Shown piece after piece: positions 1 through 9,929 of a DNA stretch of 64,000 nt; position 1 is the first letter of the stretch; each line of letters starts with the position of its first letter. The position numbers and the translations under genes are program-made. Location: contig NZ_RYFV01000006.1 in the NCBI RefSeq assembly GCF_004104015.1, positions 44,063 to 108,062 on the forward strand, in the 5' to 3' direction. Under the pieces are notes generated by a model that saw nothing but the letters and a program-made list of their open reading frames with translations, was not told the DNA's origin and did no database searches. This DNA comes from Actinomyces oricola. Its GTDB lineage: Bacteria > Actinomycetota > Actinomycetes > Actinomycetales > Actinomycetaceae.

Positions 1-2
1 CG

Positions 3-641
3 CGCCTGCGGCTGCTGCGGGCGGTGAAGAACCGCTACGGGCCCACCGATGAGGTCGGCTGCTTCGACCTGGGGGAGCGGGGCATTGTGGGCCTGGCCGA
101 TCCTTCGGGGCTGTTCCTGTCCGCGGCCCGCTCGGAGGTCCCGGGCACCTGCGCCACCGTGACCCTGGAGGGGCGCCGGCCCATGCCGGTGGAGGTCCAG
201 GCGCTGGTGGCGGGCACTGCGGCCGGCTCGCCGCGGCGCACCACCAGCGGCGTGGATCACTCACGGGTGGCCATGGCCTTGGCGGTGCTCACCGCACGGT
301 TGCGCGTGGACACCTCCAGCTCGGATGTCTACGTCTCCACCGTGGGCGGGGCCAGGGCCGTGGAACCGGCCACGGATCTGGCCGTGGCATTGGCGGTCGT
401 TTCCGCCGCCCAGGGCCGCCCCACTCCCCCGGGCCTGGTCGCCTTCGGAGAAGTGGGGCTCACCGGGGAGGTACGGGCCACGCTCGGGATCCAGCGGCGA
501 CTGGCGGAGGCGGCGCGCCTCGGATTCGACCGGGCGATTGTGCCCCTGGCGGGCTCAGCGGAACTGCGGGAGGTCCCGGGGATGCAGGTGCTCGCGGTCT
601 CCCATGTGGGGGAGGCGGTCGGCGCAGCCCTGCCGCGGTGA
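3..641 (+). CDS. radA: DNA repair protein RadA/Sms, C-terminal part (5' end outside window)
   Basis: The reading frame is open from the window edge and encodes about 212 residues of the C-terminal end of RadA, a RecA-like ATPase that helps process recombination intermediates and drives branch migration. The diagnostic segment is KNRYGPTDEVGCF near the start, the conserved linker between the ATPase core and the Lon-protease-like domain. It is followed by the Lon-like fold (GLVAFGEVGLTGEVR, then a stretch reading RRLAEAARLGFDRAIVP). The Walker motifs and zinc finger lie upstream of the window. disA follows 143 bases downstream on the same strand, the radA-disA pairing seen in many Actinobacteria and Firmicutes. 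Confidence 0.95.
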   Translation, partial: RLRLLRAVKNRYGPTDEVGCFDLGERGIVGLADPSGLFLSAARSEVPGTCATVTLEGRRPMPVEVQALVAGTAAGSPRRTTSGVDHSRVAMALAVLTARLRVDTSSSDVYVSTVGGARAVEPATDLAVALAVVSAAQGRPTPPGLVAFGEVGLTGEVRATLGIQRRLAEAARLGFDRAIVPLAGSAELREVPGMQVLAVSHVGEAVGAALPR

Positions 642-772
642 TGGTGCAGTAGCCCAAAAGGATGACGCAATGGGGAGTACTGTCCTACACAGGGAGGAGT
701 CGTCATGACACCTGATCACTACCATGGGCCTGAGAGACTTGTCGGCCACCCCATCAGGAGGCCACCTTCCCC

Positions 773-778
773 AAGGAG
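773..778 (+). promoter_or_regulatory. Shine-Dalgarno sequence fixing the disA start
   Basis: AAGGAG lies 6 bases before the ATG at 785. It supports that start over other in-frame codons. Confidence 0.7.
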
Positions 779-784
779 CTACTG

Positions 785-1855
785 ATGACCGAGAACCCCG
801 GCACCCTCCTGCGCGAAACACTGGCCCTCATAGCCCCGGGCACCGTCCTTCGCGATGGGCTCGAGCGCATCCTGCGCGGCCGAACCGGCGCCATTATTGT
901 CCTGGGCTTCGATGAAACGGTCGAGGAAATCTCCTCGGGAGGCTTCAATCTCGATGTTGAGCTCTCCGCGGCCCGGCTGCGCGAGCTGGCGAAAATGGAC
1001 GGTGCCGTCGTCGTCGACCGGGCGGCCAACCGCATTCTGCGCGCCAATGTGCAGCTCCTGCCCAACGCCTCCATTGAGACCGCCGAAGCCGGCATGCGCC
1101 ACCGCACTGCCGAGCGGGTGGCGCGTCAAACCTGCTACCCGGTGATCTCGGTGAGCCAGTCAATGCGCATTATCTCCCTGTATGCGGACGGCAAGCGCCA
1201 CGTCATCGAGCCCAGTGATGCAATCCTGGCACGCGCCAACCAGGCCCTGGCCACCCTGGAGCGCTACAAGTCCCGCCTCGACCAGACCTCCGCGGGGCTG
1301 GACGCCCTGGAGATCGAGAATCTGGTGACAGTCCGCGACGTCGCCGTCGTCCTCCAGCTGCTGGAGATGGTGCGGCGCATCGCCAGTGACATTGACAGCT
1401 ACGTGGTCGAATTGGGCACCGACGGGCGGCTCCTGGCCCTCCAGCTTGAAGAACTCACCCGCGGGCTCATGGCCGAGCGCGACTTCCTCATGCAGGACTA
1501 TCTACCGGCCGGAATGGAGATCGCCACTGTTGACGCCCGCCTGAAATGGGTGGGCTCCCCGGCGCTGCTGGACCTGGCCATGGTCGCCCAGGCCATGGGC
1601 TTGGGCGGCACCGACGGGCAGGACCTGGACGCCCAGATCTCGCCTCGGGGCCTGCGCATCCTGGCTAAGATCCCACGACTGCCCCTGGAGACAGCGCACG
1701 CCGTCGTCAATGAGCTCGGCTCCCTCCAAACCCTGCTGGGGGCCACCATTGACGAGCTCCAGCGCATTGAGGGCGTAGGGGCGCGGCGGGCGCACGCGCT
1801 GCGCGACGGCCTCTCCCGCCTGGCCGAGGTCTCCATTGTCGACCGGTACTCCTGA
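785..1855 (+). CDS. disA: DNA integrity scanning diadenylate cyclase DisA
   Basis: This 356-residue protein makes cyclic di-AMP from two ATP and scans DNA for branched structures, linking genome integrity to c-di-AMP signalling. The N-terminal DAC domain carries the two catalytic signatures: DGA at residues 72-74 (MDGAVVVD) and RHR at 105-107 (GMRHRTAER). A long helical spine follows, then a C-terminal helix-hairpin-helix DNA-binding region (LQRIEGVGARRAHALRDGL, about 325-345). Length matches the family. The start is set by a good AAGGAG six bases upstream. The gene follows radA, with which it is functionally linked. Assignment is secure from the intact motifs. Confidence 0.97.
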   Translation: MTENPGTLLRETLALIAPGTVLRDGLERILRGRTGAIIVLGFDETVEEISSGGFNLDVELSAARLRELAKMDGAVVVDRAANRILRANVQLLPNASIETAEAGMRHRTAERVARQTCYPVISVSQSMRIISLYADGKRHVIEPSDAILARANQALATLERYKSRLDQTSAGLDALEIENLVTVRDVAVVLQLLEMVRRIASDIDSYVVELGTDGRLLALQLEELTRGLMAERDFLMQDYLPAGMEIATVDARLKWVGSPALLDLAMVAQAMGLGGTDGQDLDAQISPRGLRILAKIPRLPLETAHAVVNELGSLQTLLGATIDELQRIEGVGARRAHALRDGLSRLAEVSIVDRYS

Positions 1856-1938
1856 AAGCCGCCCCGGGTCCTAGGCGGCCTCGGGCACTGCGACACGGCG
1901 GCCCCCGGGCGAGTCCCGGGATGGGGCCGCCGGGGCCG

Positions 1939-3570
1939 CTACTCGACCACGAAGACCTGCTCCTCGGTGAGGTCCTCCCCCCCGAGCTGAACCCGCACCC
2001 GGTAGGTGCCGGCGGTGGCCGGGAGCCGGTCTGAAGAGGACTGGGGGGCCTCGGCCTCCGGGGTGGCCGAGGCCGATGGTTCCGCGCCCTCGGAGGGCTG
2101 CGCGCTCGCCGCCGGGTCGGTGGGTGTCGGGGTCGCCGTGGTGGGTGCCTGGGTGGGCGCCGGCGAGCAGTCCGTCCCCTGGGAGTAGCCGTCCCACGTG
2201 ATTGTCACCGACGTCGAACCGCCGGCCGGCATGAGCAGTTCGCGGTGCTCCGGGCCGGAGGGGCACACGGTCGACGTCCAGATGGTTTGACTCCCCGAGG
2301 TGATCACCGTCCCCACAGAGGCCCCGCCGGCGTCCAGGAGGCACGCCGCCTTTGAAACGTTCTTAATGGTGGCCTTAACGGCCATACCGGAACCGGCCTT
2401 AACGGAGTCGGGGGTGGCGACCTCGACGACCAGGTCGTCGGGCACGCAGTTGACGGGGGTCGGGAATGTGGGGGTGGCGCTCTCGGCCGCCTCCTGGGCG
2501 TCCTGCTCACGAATGGTGTCCCGGGCCTTAATGGCGCCCTGGACTACGGCCCAGCCCACCGCGCCCACAATGAAGACCGCAAGGGCAACAACCAGAAGAT
2601 GGCGCAGCGCCATCACCCCAAGGCGGCGCAGCCGGGAATCGCGGCCCCGGTTGGCGGGCCGGGGCAGGGACCGGAGCCTGCCCCGGGCGGGGCGCACGCG
2701 CTGCCGCACCGACGTACGGTCGGCGCGAGCCGTCCCCGGAGGGGTCTGCCGGGGGCCGACCTCGTCCCGCGGGATCCAGGCCAGATTGTCCCGCTCGCGG
2801 CTGGAACCAGTCTGTGCGCTGCGCTCACGACCACTGTGCGCGCGATCGCTGCGGCGCTGGCGGGCGGCGCCGCCCTGGAGGCCGCCGGCTCCCTCGGAGC
2901 CGGCCCGACCGGCCCCGCGCGCAACTGAGGCGCCCGTCTCCTTGGCGCTGCGCCCACCGGGGGCGCGGCGGGCGCCCGCCCCGGTGGCGCCGCGCCCCGA
3001 GGCGCCCCGTGCCGGAGCCCTTTGAGGTCTGCGCCCCCGCTGGGCGGCGGTACGACCGTGAGTACTGCGAGTACTGCGCCGACGGCCGGTGGCCTGACGG
3101 CCGGAGCGCTCGCGCCCTCCCTGGCCCCGGGCGGCTCCTTGCTCGTGGCCCCTTTGACCTCGGGCGCCATGCACGGTTGAGGCGCCCCGGGTGCCAGTCC
3201 CCTTGCCGCCGCGTGCGGTTGAGGCGCCCCGGGTGCCAGTCCCCTTGCCGCCGCGTCGCGGAGAGCCTGGGGAAGTCCCTTCCCGCGGGCCCTGGCCCCG
3301 CTGGGAGCCGGCACGCCCCTGGGCGGTGCCGCGCGCGGCCGCTCCTCGGGGGCCGCCCGCTCCTCGGGGGCCACCCGCGCCTCGGGAGCCGGCGGCCCCG
3401 CGCGCCGCCGAGCCACCACGCGCAACACCCGGGCGGTGGGCGCGCCTGGCCGCCTGAGCACCCGCGCCCGAATCACTGGATCGCACATGCGGGAGGCGCG
3501 CCGACGAGGAGCGCCCGCCTCTGCGTCGCCCTTTCCCACTGCCGGTGCTCGCGTCCCGTCCCTGCGCCAT
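1939..3570 (-). CDS. Single-pass membrane protein with a very basic, low-complexity N-terminus
   Basis: I do not recognise a named family. The start is taken at the ATG at 3570 (MAQGRDASTG); an upstream ATG at 3591 is possible. Residues 1 to about 300 are Arg/Gly/Ala/Ser-rich, disordered and strongly basic. One hydrophobic helix follows (LLVVALAVFIVGAVGWAVV), so the basic part is probably cytoplasmic. The extracellular part has a beta-rich domain of about 120 residues with two cysteines, then a Pro/Thr/Ala/Ser-rich linker, and ends TYRVRVQLGGEDLTEEQVFVVE-like beta strands. Similar actinobacterial proteins are usually annotated as hypothetical. A 42-base direct repeat lies in the basic part. 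The gene is convergent with disA and follows mutY on the same strand after a short gap. Confidence 0.65.
   Translation of the reverse strand: MAQGRDASTGSGKGRRRGGRSSSARLPHVRSSDSGAGAQAARRAHRPGVARGGSAARGAAGSRGAGGPRGAGGPRGAAARGTAQGRAGSQRGQGPREGTSPGSPRRGGKGTGTRGASTARGGKGTGTRGASTVHGARGQRGHEQGAARGQGGRERSGRQATGRRRSTRSTHGRTAAQRGRRPQRAPARGASGRGATGAGARRAPGGRSAKETGASVARGAGRAGSEGAGGLQGGAARQRRSDRAHSGRERSAQTGSSRERDNLAWIPRDEVGPRQTPPGTARADRTSVRQRVRPARGRLRSLPRPANRGRDSRLRRLGVMALRHLLVVALAVFIVGAVGWAVVQGAIKARDTIREQDAQEAAESATPTFPTPVNCVPDDLVVEVATPDSVKAGSGMAVKATIKNVSKAACLLDAGGASVGTVITSGSQTIWTSTVCPSGPEHRELLMPAGGSTSVTITWDGYSQGTDCSPAPTQAPTTATPTPTDPAASAQPSEGAEPSASATPEAEAPQSSSDRLPATAGTYRVRVQLGGEDLTEEQVFVVE
3174..3256. repeat. 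42-base direct tandem repeat, two copies
   Basis: CGGTTGAGGCGCCCCGGGTG begins both copies (3174 and 3216), which are identical over 41 bases. They encode a duplicated GKGTGTRGAST-type segment in the disordered basic region of the membrane protein. Since 42 is a multiple of three, copy-number change would keep the frame. Confidence 0.9.
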
Positions 3571-3623
3571 GGCTCGACTGTACCGGCGCAAGCAGCCGCC
3601 CCGGCCCTCACCCGCTGGGAGTG

Positions 3624-4565
3624 TCAGGGCAGGCGGATGGTGACCCCGTCGTCGTCAGTGGCCACCAGACCGTCGGCCAGCAGACCGGACAGGGCCCTGG
3701 CCGGCTGGGCCGGGTCACTGCCCGAGACCGCCGCCAGCAACTCCCGGCGCCCCACGCTCACCTCGGGGTCTGCGGCGCGCAGCACCGCCATGATCCGCCC
3801 CCGGGCCTGCCGGTCGGTTCCGTGCCACGCCTGGGTGCGCCGTCGTGCCGCATGAACGTCGGCGGGGCGTCCGGACGCCACCCAGGCGCACTGCTCCCCC
3901 CAGGGGCAGGCGTCGCAATGCGGCTCACGGGCGGTGCACACCAGAGCCCCCAACTCCATGACCGCCGCCGACCATCGGGCGGCACGCTGGTCACTGCGGG
4001 GCAGTAGCCCCTGAGCGCGCTCGCGCTCCGCCCGGGTCAGCGACGGGGCGGGCAGGGCCTGTCCGCCCACCGAGCGCGCCAGCACTCGGCGCACATTGGT
4101 ATCCAGCACCAGCGCCCTACGACCATGGGCGAAGGCCATGACCGCCCCGGCCGTGTACTCCCCGACCCCGGGCAGCGCCAGGAGGGCGTCACGCTCGGTG
4201 GGCACGGCGCCGTCGTGGTGCTCCACCACCGCCTGCGCGCATTCAATGAGACGTAAAGCGCGCCGCGGGTAGCCCAGGGTCCCCCAGGCCCGTAGCACGT
4301 GCGCGGTGGGGGCCGGCGCGAGATCAGCGGGCCCGGGCCAGCGGCGCATCCACTCCTGCCAGACGGGGACCACTCGCGCCACCGGCGTCTGCTGACTCAT
4401 GACCTCACTGACCAGCACGCCCCAGGGCGAGGTCCCCTCCCGGCGCCAGGGCAGGTCCCGGGCGCTGCCGTCGTACCAGGTCAGGACCGCGTCCTGACGG
4501 GCACGGTCCTCCGCGTCCTCCGCGTCCTCCGCGTCCTCTGCGCCGCTGCGGGCCGGGGCGCTCAC
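3624..4565 (-). CDS. mutY: A/G-specific adenine glycosylase MutY
   Basis: This 313-residue base-excision repair enzyme removes adenine mispaired with 8-oxoguanine. Visible features are the SEVMSQQTPVARV segment containing the catalytic Glu, the helix-hairpin-helix LPGVGEYTAGAV, the catalytic Asp in VLDTNVRRVL, and a [4Fe-4S] ligand set spaced C-x6-C-x2-C-x5-C (CTAREPHCDACPWGEQC). The C-terminal 8-oxoG-recognition domain is short, as in other Actinobacteria. The start is GTG and overlaps the upstream acetyltransferase stop by 4 bases (GTGA), implying translational coupling. The N-terminus has a run of EDA repeats from a 9-base tandem repeat. Confidence 0.95.
   Translation of the reverse strand: MSAPARSGAEDAEDAEDAEDRARQDAVLTWYDGSARDLPWRREGTSPWGVLVSEVMSQQTPVARVVPVWQEWMRRWPGPADLAPAPTAHVLRAWGTLGYPRRALRLIECAQAVVEHHDGAVPTERDALLALPGVGEYTAGAVMAFAHGRRALVLDTNVRRVLARSVGGQALPAPSLTRAERERAQGLLPRSDQRAARWSAAVMELGALVCTAREPHCDACPWGEQCAWVASGRPADVHAARRRTQAWHGTDRQARGRIMAVLRAADPEVSVGRRELLAAVSGSDPAQPARALSGLLADGLVATDDDGVTIRLP
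4506..4541. repeat. 9-base tandem repeat, four copies, in the mutY 5' end
   Basis: GTCCTCCGC occurs three times and GTCCTCTGC once, head to tail. On the coding strand they give EDAEDAEDAED close to the MutY N-terminus. Copy-number changes would be in frame. Confidence 0.9.
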
Positions 4566-5179
4566 AATTCCAGGAGCATGCGGGTATTGCCCAAGGTGTT
4601 GGGCTTGACCCGTGCCAGATCCAGGAACTCGGCTACGCCGTCGTCGTGGGAGCGGACCATCTCAGCGAAGGCGTCCATACCCACCGGCGTGCCCTCAATC
4701 TCCTTGAAGCCGTGGTCGGCGAAGAAATCCTCTTCGAAGGTCAGGCAGAAGACCCGGCGCAGCCCCAGAACCCGGGCCCGCTCCAGCAGCTCAAGAAGGA
4801 TTGCCGACCCGATCCCCCGGTGCAGGTAGTCGCGGTTGACCGCCAGAGTGCGTACCTCAGCAATGTCGTCCCACATGACGTGCAGGGCCCCGCAGCCCAC
4901 CAGGCCGGTGCCGCCGGTGCCGTCGGGGCCCGGCCCGGCGCCCTCGGCCACGGTGAACTCCTGGATATCCTCGAAGTAGGCGATGAGGTCCTTGGCTATG
5001 AGGATGCGCCGCTCGGCATAGGGGCGCACCAGCTCGGCAATGGCGCGCGCGTCCGCCGGCCGGGCCGGACGCAGCACCGTGCGCCACTTCGGGTCTCGCG
5101 GCGGGCGGGGGCCCAGGCGGCGGGCACCGCGGATGGGGCGGGCACCGCGGATGGTCTGAAGGTGCGCTGCGCTGCTCAT
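4562..5179 (-). CDS. Amino-acid N-acetyltransferase (N-acetylglutamate synthase-like GNAT)
   Basis: This 205-residue GNAT-fold enzyme resembles the stand-alone actinobacterial glutamate N-acetyltransferases that start arginine biosynthesis. The core has the acetyl-CoA loop in DYLHRGIGSAILLELLERA, preceded by the EVRTLAVN strand. The segment RILIAKDLIAYFEDIQEFTVAE and the C-terminal FEEDFFADHGFKEIEG are typical of ArgA-type GNATs. The start has a strong AAGGAG upstream. It overlaps mutY by 4 bases. The exact substrate is inferred from family resemblance, not shown by the sequence. Confidence 0.8.
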   Translation of the reverse strand: MSSAAHLQTIRGARPIRGARRLGPRPPRDPKWRTVLRPARPADARAIAELVRPYAERRILIAKDLIAYFEDIQEFTVAEGAGPGPDGTGGTGLVGCGALHVMWDDIAEVRTLAVNRDYLHRGIGSAILLELLERARVLGLRRVFCLTFEEDFFADHGFKEIEGTPVGMDAFAEMVRSHDDGVAEFLDLARVKPNTLGNTRMLLEL

Positions 5180-5423
5180 GGGTCTCCTTCCGCTTCCACA
5201 ATGTCCACAATGCCGCCTCCCGGCCCCGGGGTCGCCGCGGTCCGGGCCTGGTCGGCGGGATGCGCCAGGCTAGCAGCACCGGCCCCGCCCCGACTGCCAC
5301 GGGCCGGGCCCAGTAACTTGGCGCCGTGGCGTTGTGCATCCTGCCATGAAGCGACGATCCTGGGAGTATCACCGTTCTTCGGAGCCGCGCCCGACTCCGC
5401 CCGCCCAGGAGAAGGATCCCACT

Positions 5424-7304
5424 GTGACCAAGGAACCAGCCCCCGCAGACGCCAGCACCGCCCCCGACGGCGACCCGGCCCCCACCGGCCCACAGGCCCC
5501 GGAGCCGGCCGCAGAACCAGCCCCCGACGACCCCGCCCCCGACGCCGTCCCCTCGGGAACCGGACCGACCGCCGGCCCCGCCCCGGGCCCGGTGGCCCCC
5601 ACGGCCCTCAACCGCAACCAGCGCCGTACCGCCCTGGAGGCCATGACCTCAGCCGAGGGACTGGACCTACTCGTCGTCGGCGGTGGGATCACCGGGGCCG
5701 GGATCGCCCTGGACGCCGCGGCCCGAGGGCTGCGCACCGGCATCGTTGAAGCCGGCGACTGGGCGCAGGGAACCTCCTGCCAGTCCTCCAAGCTCGTCCA
5801 CGGGGGCCTGCGCTACCTCTACCAGGCCAACTTCCCCCTGGTGAACGAAGCGCTCACTGAGCGGGGCCGCCTCCTGACCACGATCGCCCCGCACCTGGTC
5901 AAGGCGCAGCCCTTCCTGTGGCCGCTGAAGCACCACTACGAGCGCAGCTACTCGGCCCTGGGCGTGGGCCTCTACGACGCTCTGGCAGTGGCGGGCGCTC
6001 GCGGCCAACGCACCGTCCCCCTCCAGAAGCACCTGGGCCGCAAGGGCGCCGCCGCCCTCGCCCCCGCCCTGGACACCTCTGATCTGGTGGGGGCCATCCG
6101 TTTCTACGACGCCCGCGTCGACGACGCCCGCCTGGTCATCGACCTGGTGCGCACCGCCGTCGGCCTCGGGGCCCACGCCGCGGCCCGCACCAGGGTCACC
6201 GGCTTCCTGCGCGGCGCCCACGGAACCGTGGTCGGCGCCCACGTCCTGGACACCGAGACCGGCGCCGCCCATGAGGTCCGGGCACGGCGCATTATTAACG
6301 CCACCGGCGTGTGGACCGAACAAACCCAGGATCTGGCCACCACCGCCGGGGGCTTGAAGGTGCTGGCCTCCAAGGGGATCCACCTGGTGGTGCCCAAGGA
6401 GGCCATTGACGCCCAGACCGGGCTCTTCCTGCGCACCGAGAAATCGGTCCTGTTCATTATCCCCTGGCCCAGTTACTGGATCATTGGCACCACCGACACC
6501 ACCTGGGACCAGGACGTCGCCAAGCCGGTGGCCACCGCCGCCGACGTCGACTATCTGCTCGAGCACGCCAACTCGGTACTCACCCGTCCCCTTAGGCGCG
6601 AGGACATCATCGGGGTCTACGCCGGCCTGCGCCCCCTGCTCCAGCCCAGGCTCAAGCCCGGCGCCCGGGCCTCCTCCACGAAGGTCTCGCGCGAGCACAC
6701 CGTCACCCGCCTGGCCCCCGGGCTCACCGCCATTGCCGGCGGCAAGCTCACCACCTACCGGGTCATGGCGGCCGACGCCGTCGATCACGCCCTGGGGGAG
6801 GCGCTGGCGCGCACCCTGCCCTGCGTCACCGCGGACCTGCCCCTGGTGGGCGCCCAGGACTACGCCGCCCTCCTCCCGCAGGCGGGGAAGATCGCCGCCG
6901 CCCGCGGCTGGACCCTGGAACGGGTCACGCACCTGCTGGACCGCTACGGCGACGAGACCCCCGCCCTGCTGGCGTCCATTGACGCCGACGCCGATCTGGG
7001 CCGGCCCCTGTCACAGGCCCCGGGGTACCTGCGCGCCGAGGTCGCCTGGGCGGTCTCCCATGAGGGGGCCGAGCACCTGGAGGAGGTGCTCGTGCGCCGG
7101 GTGCGCCTGGACATGGAGCACCGCGACCGGGGGCTGGGCGCGGCCGACGAGGTCCTGGAGGTCATGGCCCCCCTACTGGGCTGGGACGAACGGCGGACCA
7201 CCGCTGAGAAGAAGTCCTACACCCAGCGGGTGGCCGAACTGGCCGCCGCCGAGGCCGAGGCCACCGACGCGGCCGCCGTGGCCCGCATGAGCCGGGCCGT
7301 CTGA
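5424..7304 (+). CDS. glpD: Glycerol-3-phosphate dehydrogenase, FAD-dependent
   Basis: The enzyme oxidises glycerol-3-phosphate to dihydroxyacetone phosphate at the membrane and passes electrons to the respiratory chain. The FAD dinucleotide-binding motif is LLVVGGGITGAGIALDAAARG, followed by GTSCQSSKLVHGGLRYL, both hallmarks of GlpD. The C-terminal domain (RYGDETPALLASID to DMEHRDRGLGAADE) is the usual DAO_C region. I take the GTG at 5424, preceded by AGGAGAAGG; an upstream GTG at 5334 is also in frame. Residues 1 to about 65 are an unusual Pro/Ala/Asp-rich extension before the enzyme core. glpK follows after 12 bases, so the two form a glycerol catabolic operon. No glpF is present. Confidence 0.93.
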   Translation: MTKEPAPADASTAPDGDPAPTGPQAPEPAAEPAPDDPAPDAVPSGTGPTAGPAPGPVAPTALNRNQRRTALEAMTSAEGLDLLVVGGGITGAGIALDAAARGLRTGIVEAGDWAQGTSCQSSKLVHGGLRYLYQANFPLVNEALTERGRLLTTIAPHLVKAQPFLWPLKHHYERSYSALGVGLYDALAVAGARGQRTVPLQKHLGRKGAAALAPALDTSDLVGAIRFYDARVDDARLVIDLVRTAVGLGAHAAARTRVTGFLRGAHGTVVGAHVLDTETGAAHEVRARRIINATGVWTEQTQDLATTAGGLKVLASKGIHLVVPKEAIDAQTGLFLRTEKSVLFIIPWPSYWIIGTTDTTWDQDVAKPVATAADVDYLLEHANSVLTRPLRREDIIGVYAGLRPLLQPRLKPGARASSTKVSREHTVTRLAPGLTAIAGGKLTTYRVMAADAVDHALGEALARTLPCVTADLPLVGAQDYAALLPQAGKIAAARGWTLERVTHLLDRYGDETPALLASIDADADLGRPLSQAPGYLRAEVAWAVSHEGAEHLEEVLVRRVRLDMEHRDRGLGAADEVLEVMAPLLGWDERRTTAEKKSYTQRVAELAAAEAEATDAAAVARMSRAV

Positions 7305-7316
7305 AAGGATCCGGCC

Positions 7317-8945
<1,629 letters not shown>

Positions 8946-8972
8946 GACCGTGACCGCGGGCGGCGACTATTC

Positions 8973-9680
8973 GTGGATGGGGCCGCATTGACGCGTTCGG
9001 GCTTGGCGTCGCTCCTCCCGGACAGCGCCATCTGCGCCGAGAGCGGTGAGGAGGAAGTCACCGCGTCATTCACCCAAGAAGAGCGCCTTGTGGCGACCGC
9101 CACATCGGGCCGGCGCTCCGAGTTCTTCGGGGGGCGCGCGTGCGCGCGTCGGGCACTGCGCGGTTTCGGTGTGCCCGACGCGCCAATCGGTCGAATTGGA
9201 CGCCGACCCGTCTGGCCGGACGGCTTCGTGGGGAGCATCACCCACTGCTCCGGCTACCGGGCGGCCGCCGTGGCTCGGGCACGGGATCTGGTCGCCCTGG
9301 GCATTGACGCCGAACCGAACGCGGCGCTTCCTCGGAATGTGCTCAGACTCATTGCCTCAACCGCAGAACGAGACGCGTTGGCCGAGCTGCCTGACGCGGG
9401 GCCGCACTGGGATCGCCTGCTGTTCAGCGCCAAGGAGTCGGTGTTCAAGGCGTGGTCCCCCGTCATGGACACCCAGCTGGGGTTCAAAGAGGCGGAGATT
9501 GAGATCGACCCCGCCGCCGGGAGGTTCCGGGCCCGGCTCCTGGGCGCCCCCCTCGTCCTGCCGAACCGCGCGACCACAGTGGTCCACGGGCGGTGGGGCC
9601 GAAGCGGGGACCTGCTCCTGACGGCCCTCGCGATTCCATTGTTGGCGTTGAGCGATGATCCAGTGGAGTTCCGCGGCTAA
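8973..9680 (+). CDS. 4'-phosphopantetheinyl transferase (Sfp/EntD type)
   Basis: The protein attaches the phosphopantetheine arm of CoA to carrier proteins. The three diagnostic motifs are present: GSITHCSGYRAAAVA, the Mg-binding LGIDAEP, and LFSAKESVFKAW near residue 155. Its 235 residues fit the EntD/PptT group. It follows glpK by 27 bases but has no obvious metabolic link to it. No NRPS or PKS gene is in the window, so the target carrier protein (perhaps a fatty-acid synthase) is unknown. The start is the first ATG in frame, without a convincing ribosome site. Confidence 0.88.
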   Translation: MDGAALTRSGLASLLPDSAICAESGEEEVTASFTQEERLVATATSGRRSEFFGGRACARRALRGFGVPDAPIGRIGRRPVWPDGFVGSITHCSGYRAAAVARARDLVALGIDAEPNAALPRNVLRLIASTAERDALAELPDAGPHWDRLLFSAKESVFKAWSPVMDTQLGFKEAEIEIDPAAGRFRARLLGAPLVLPNRATTVVHGRWGRSGDLLLTALAIPLLALSDDPVEFRG

Positions 9681-9929
9681 CCCCTGGAGGCGAGGAGTGG
9701 CGGCACCGCGCGGGGCACTGGGGCGTTCTCCAATGCGCAGACACCGTCGACCAAACCAGTAGTAGGTGAGCCCTGTTGAAGGCGACTTGAGGGATAATTG
9801 CTTTCGGCCGCTGGGCCGCCCGGCCCCGACTGGTCAACGCTGACCGGTGGGCGAGCCCCGACTCGGGGCCGCCGGCCGGCCGGCCGACCCCGGCCAAGGA
9901 ATGTTCACTGACTCTGTCCCGGAGCGCTC

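Noticed and set aside
5667..6932. Open frame antisense to glpD (421 codons)
   Set aside because: Low-complexity Gly/Val/Gln composition, no motif, fully inside glpD.
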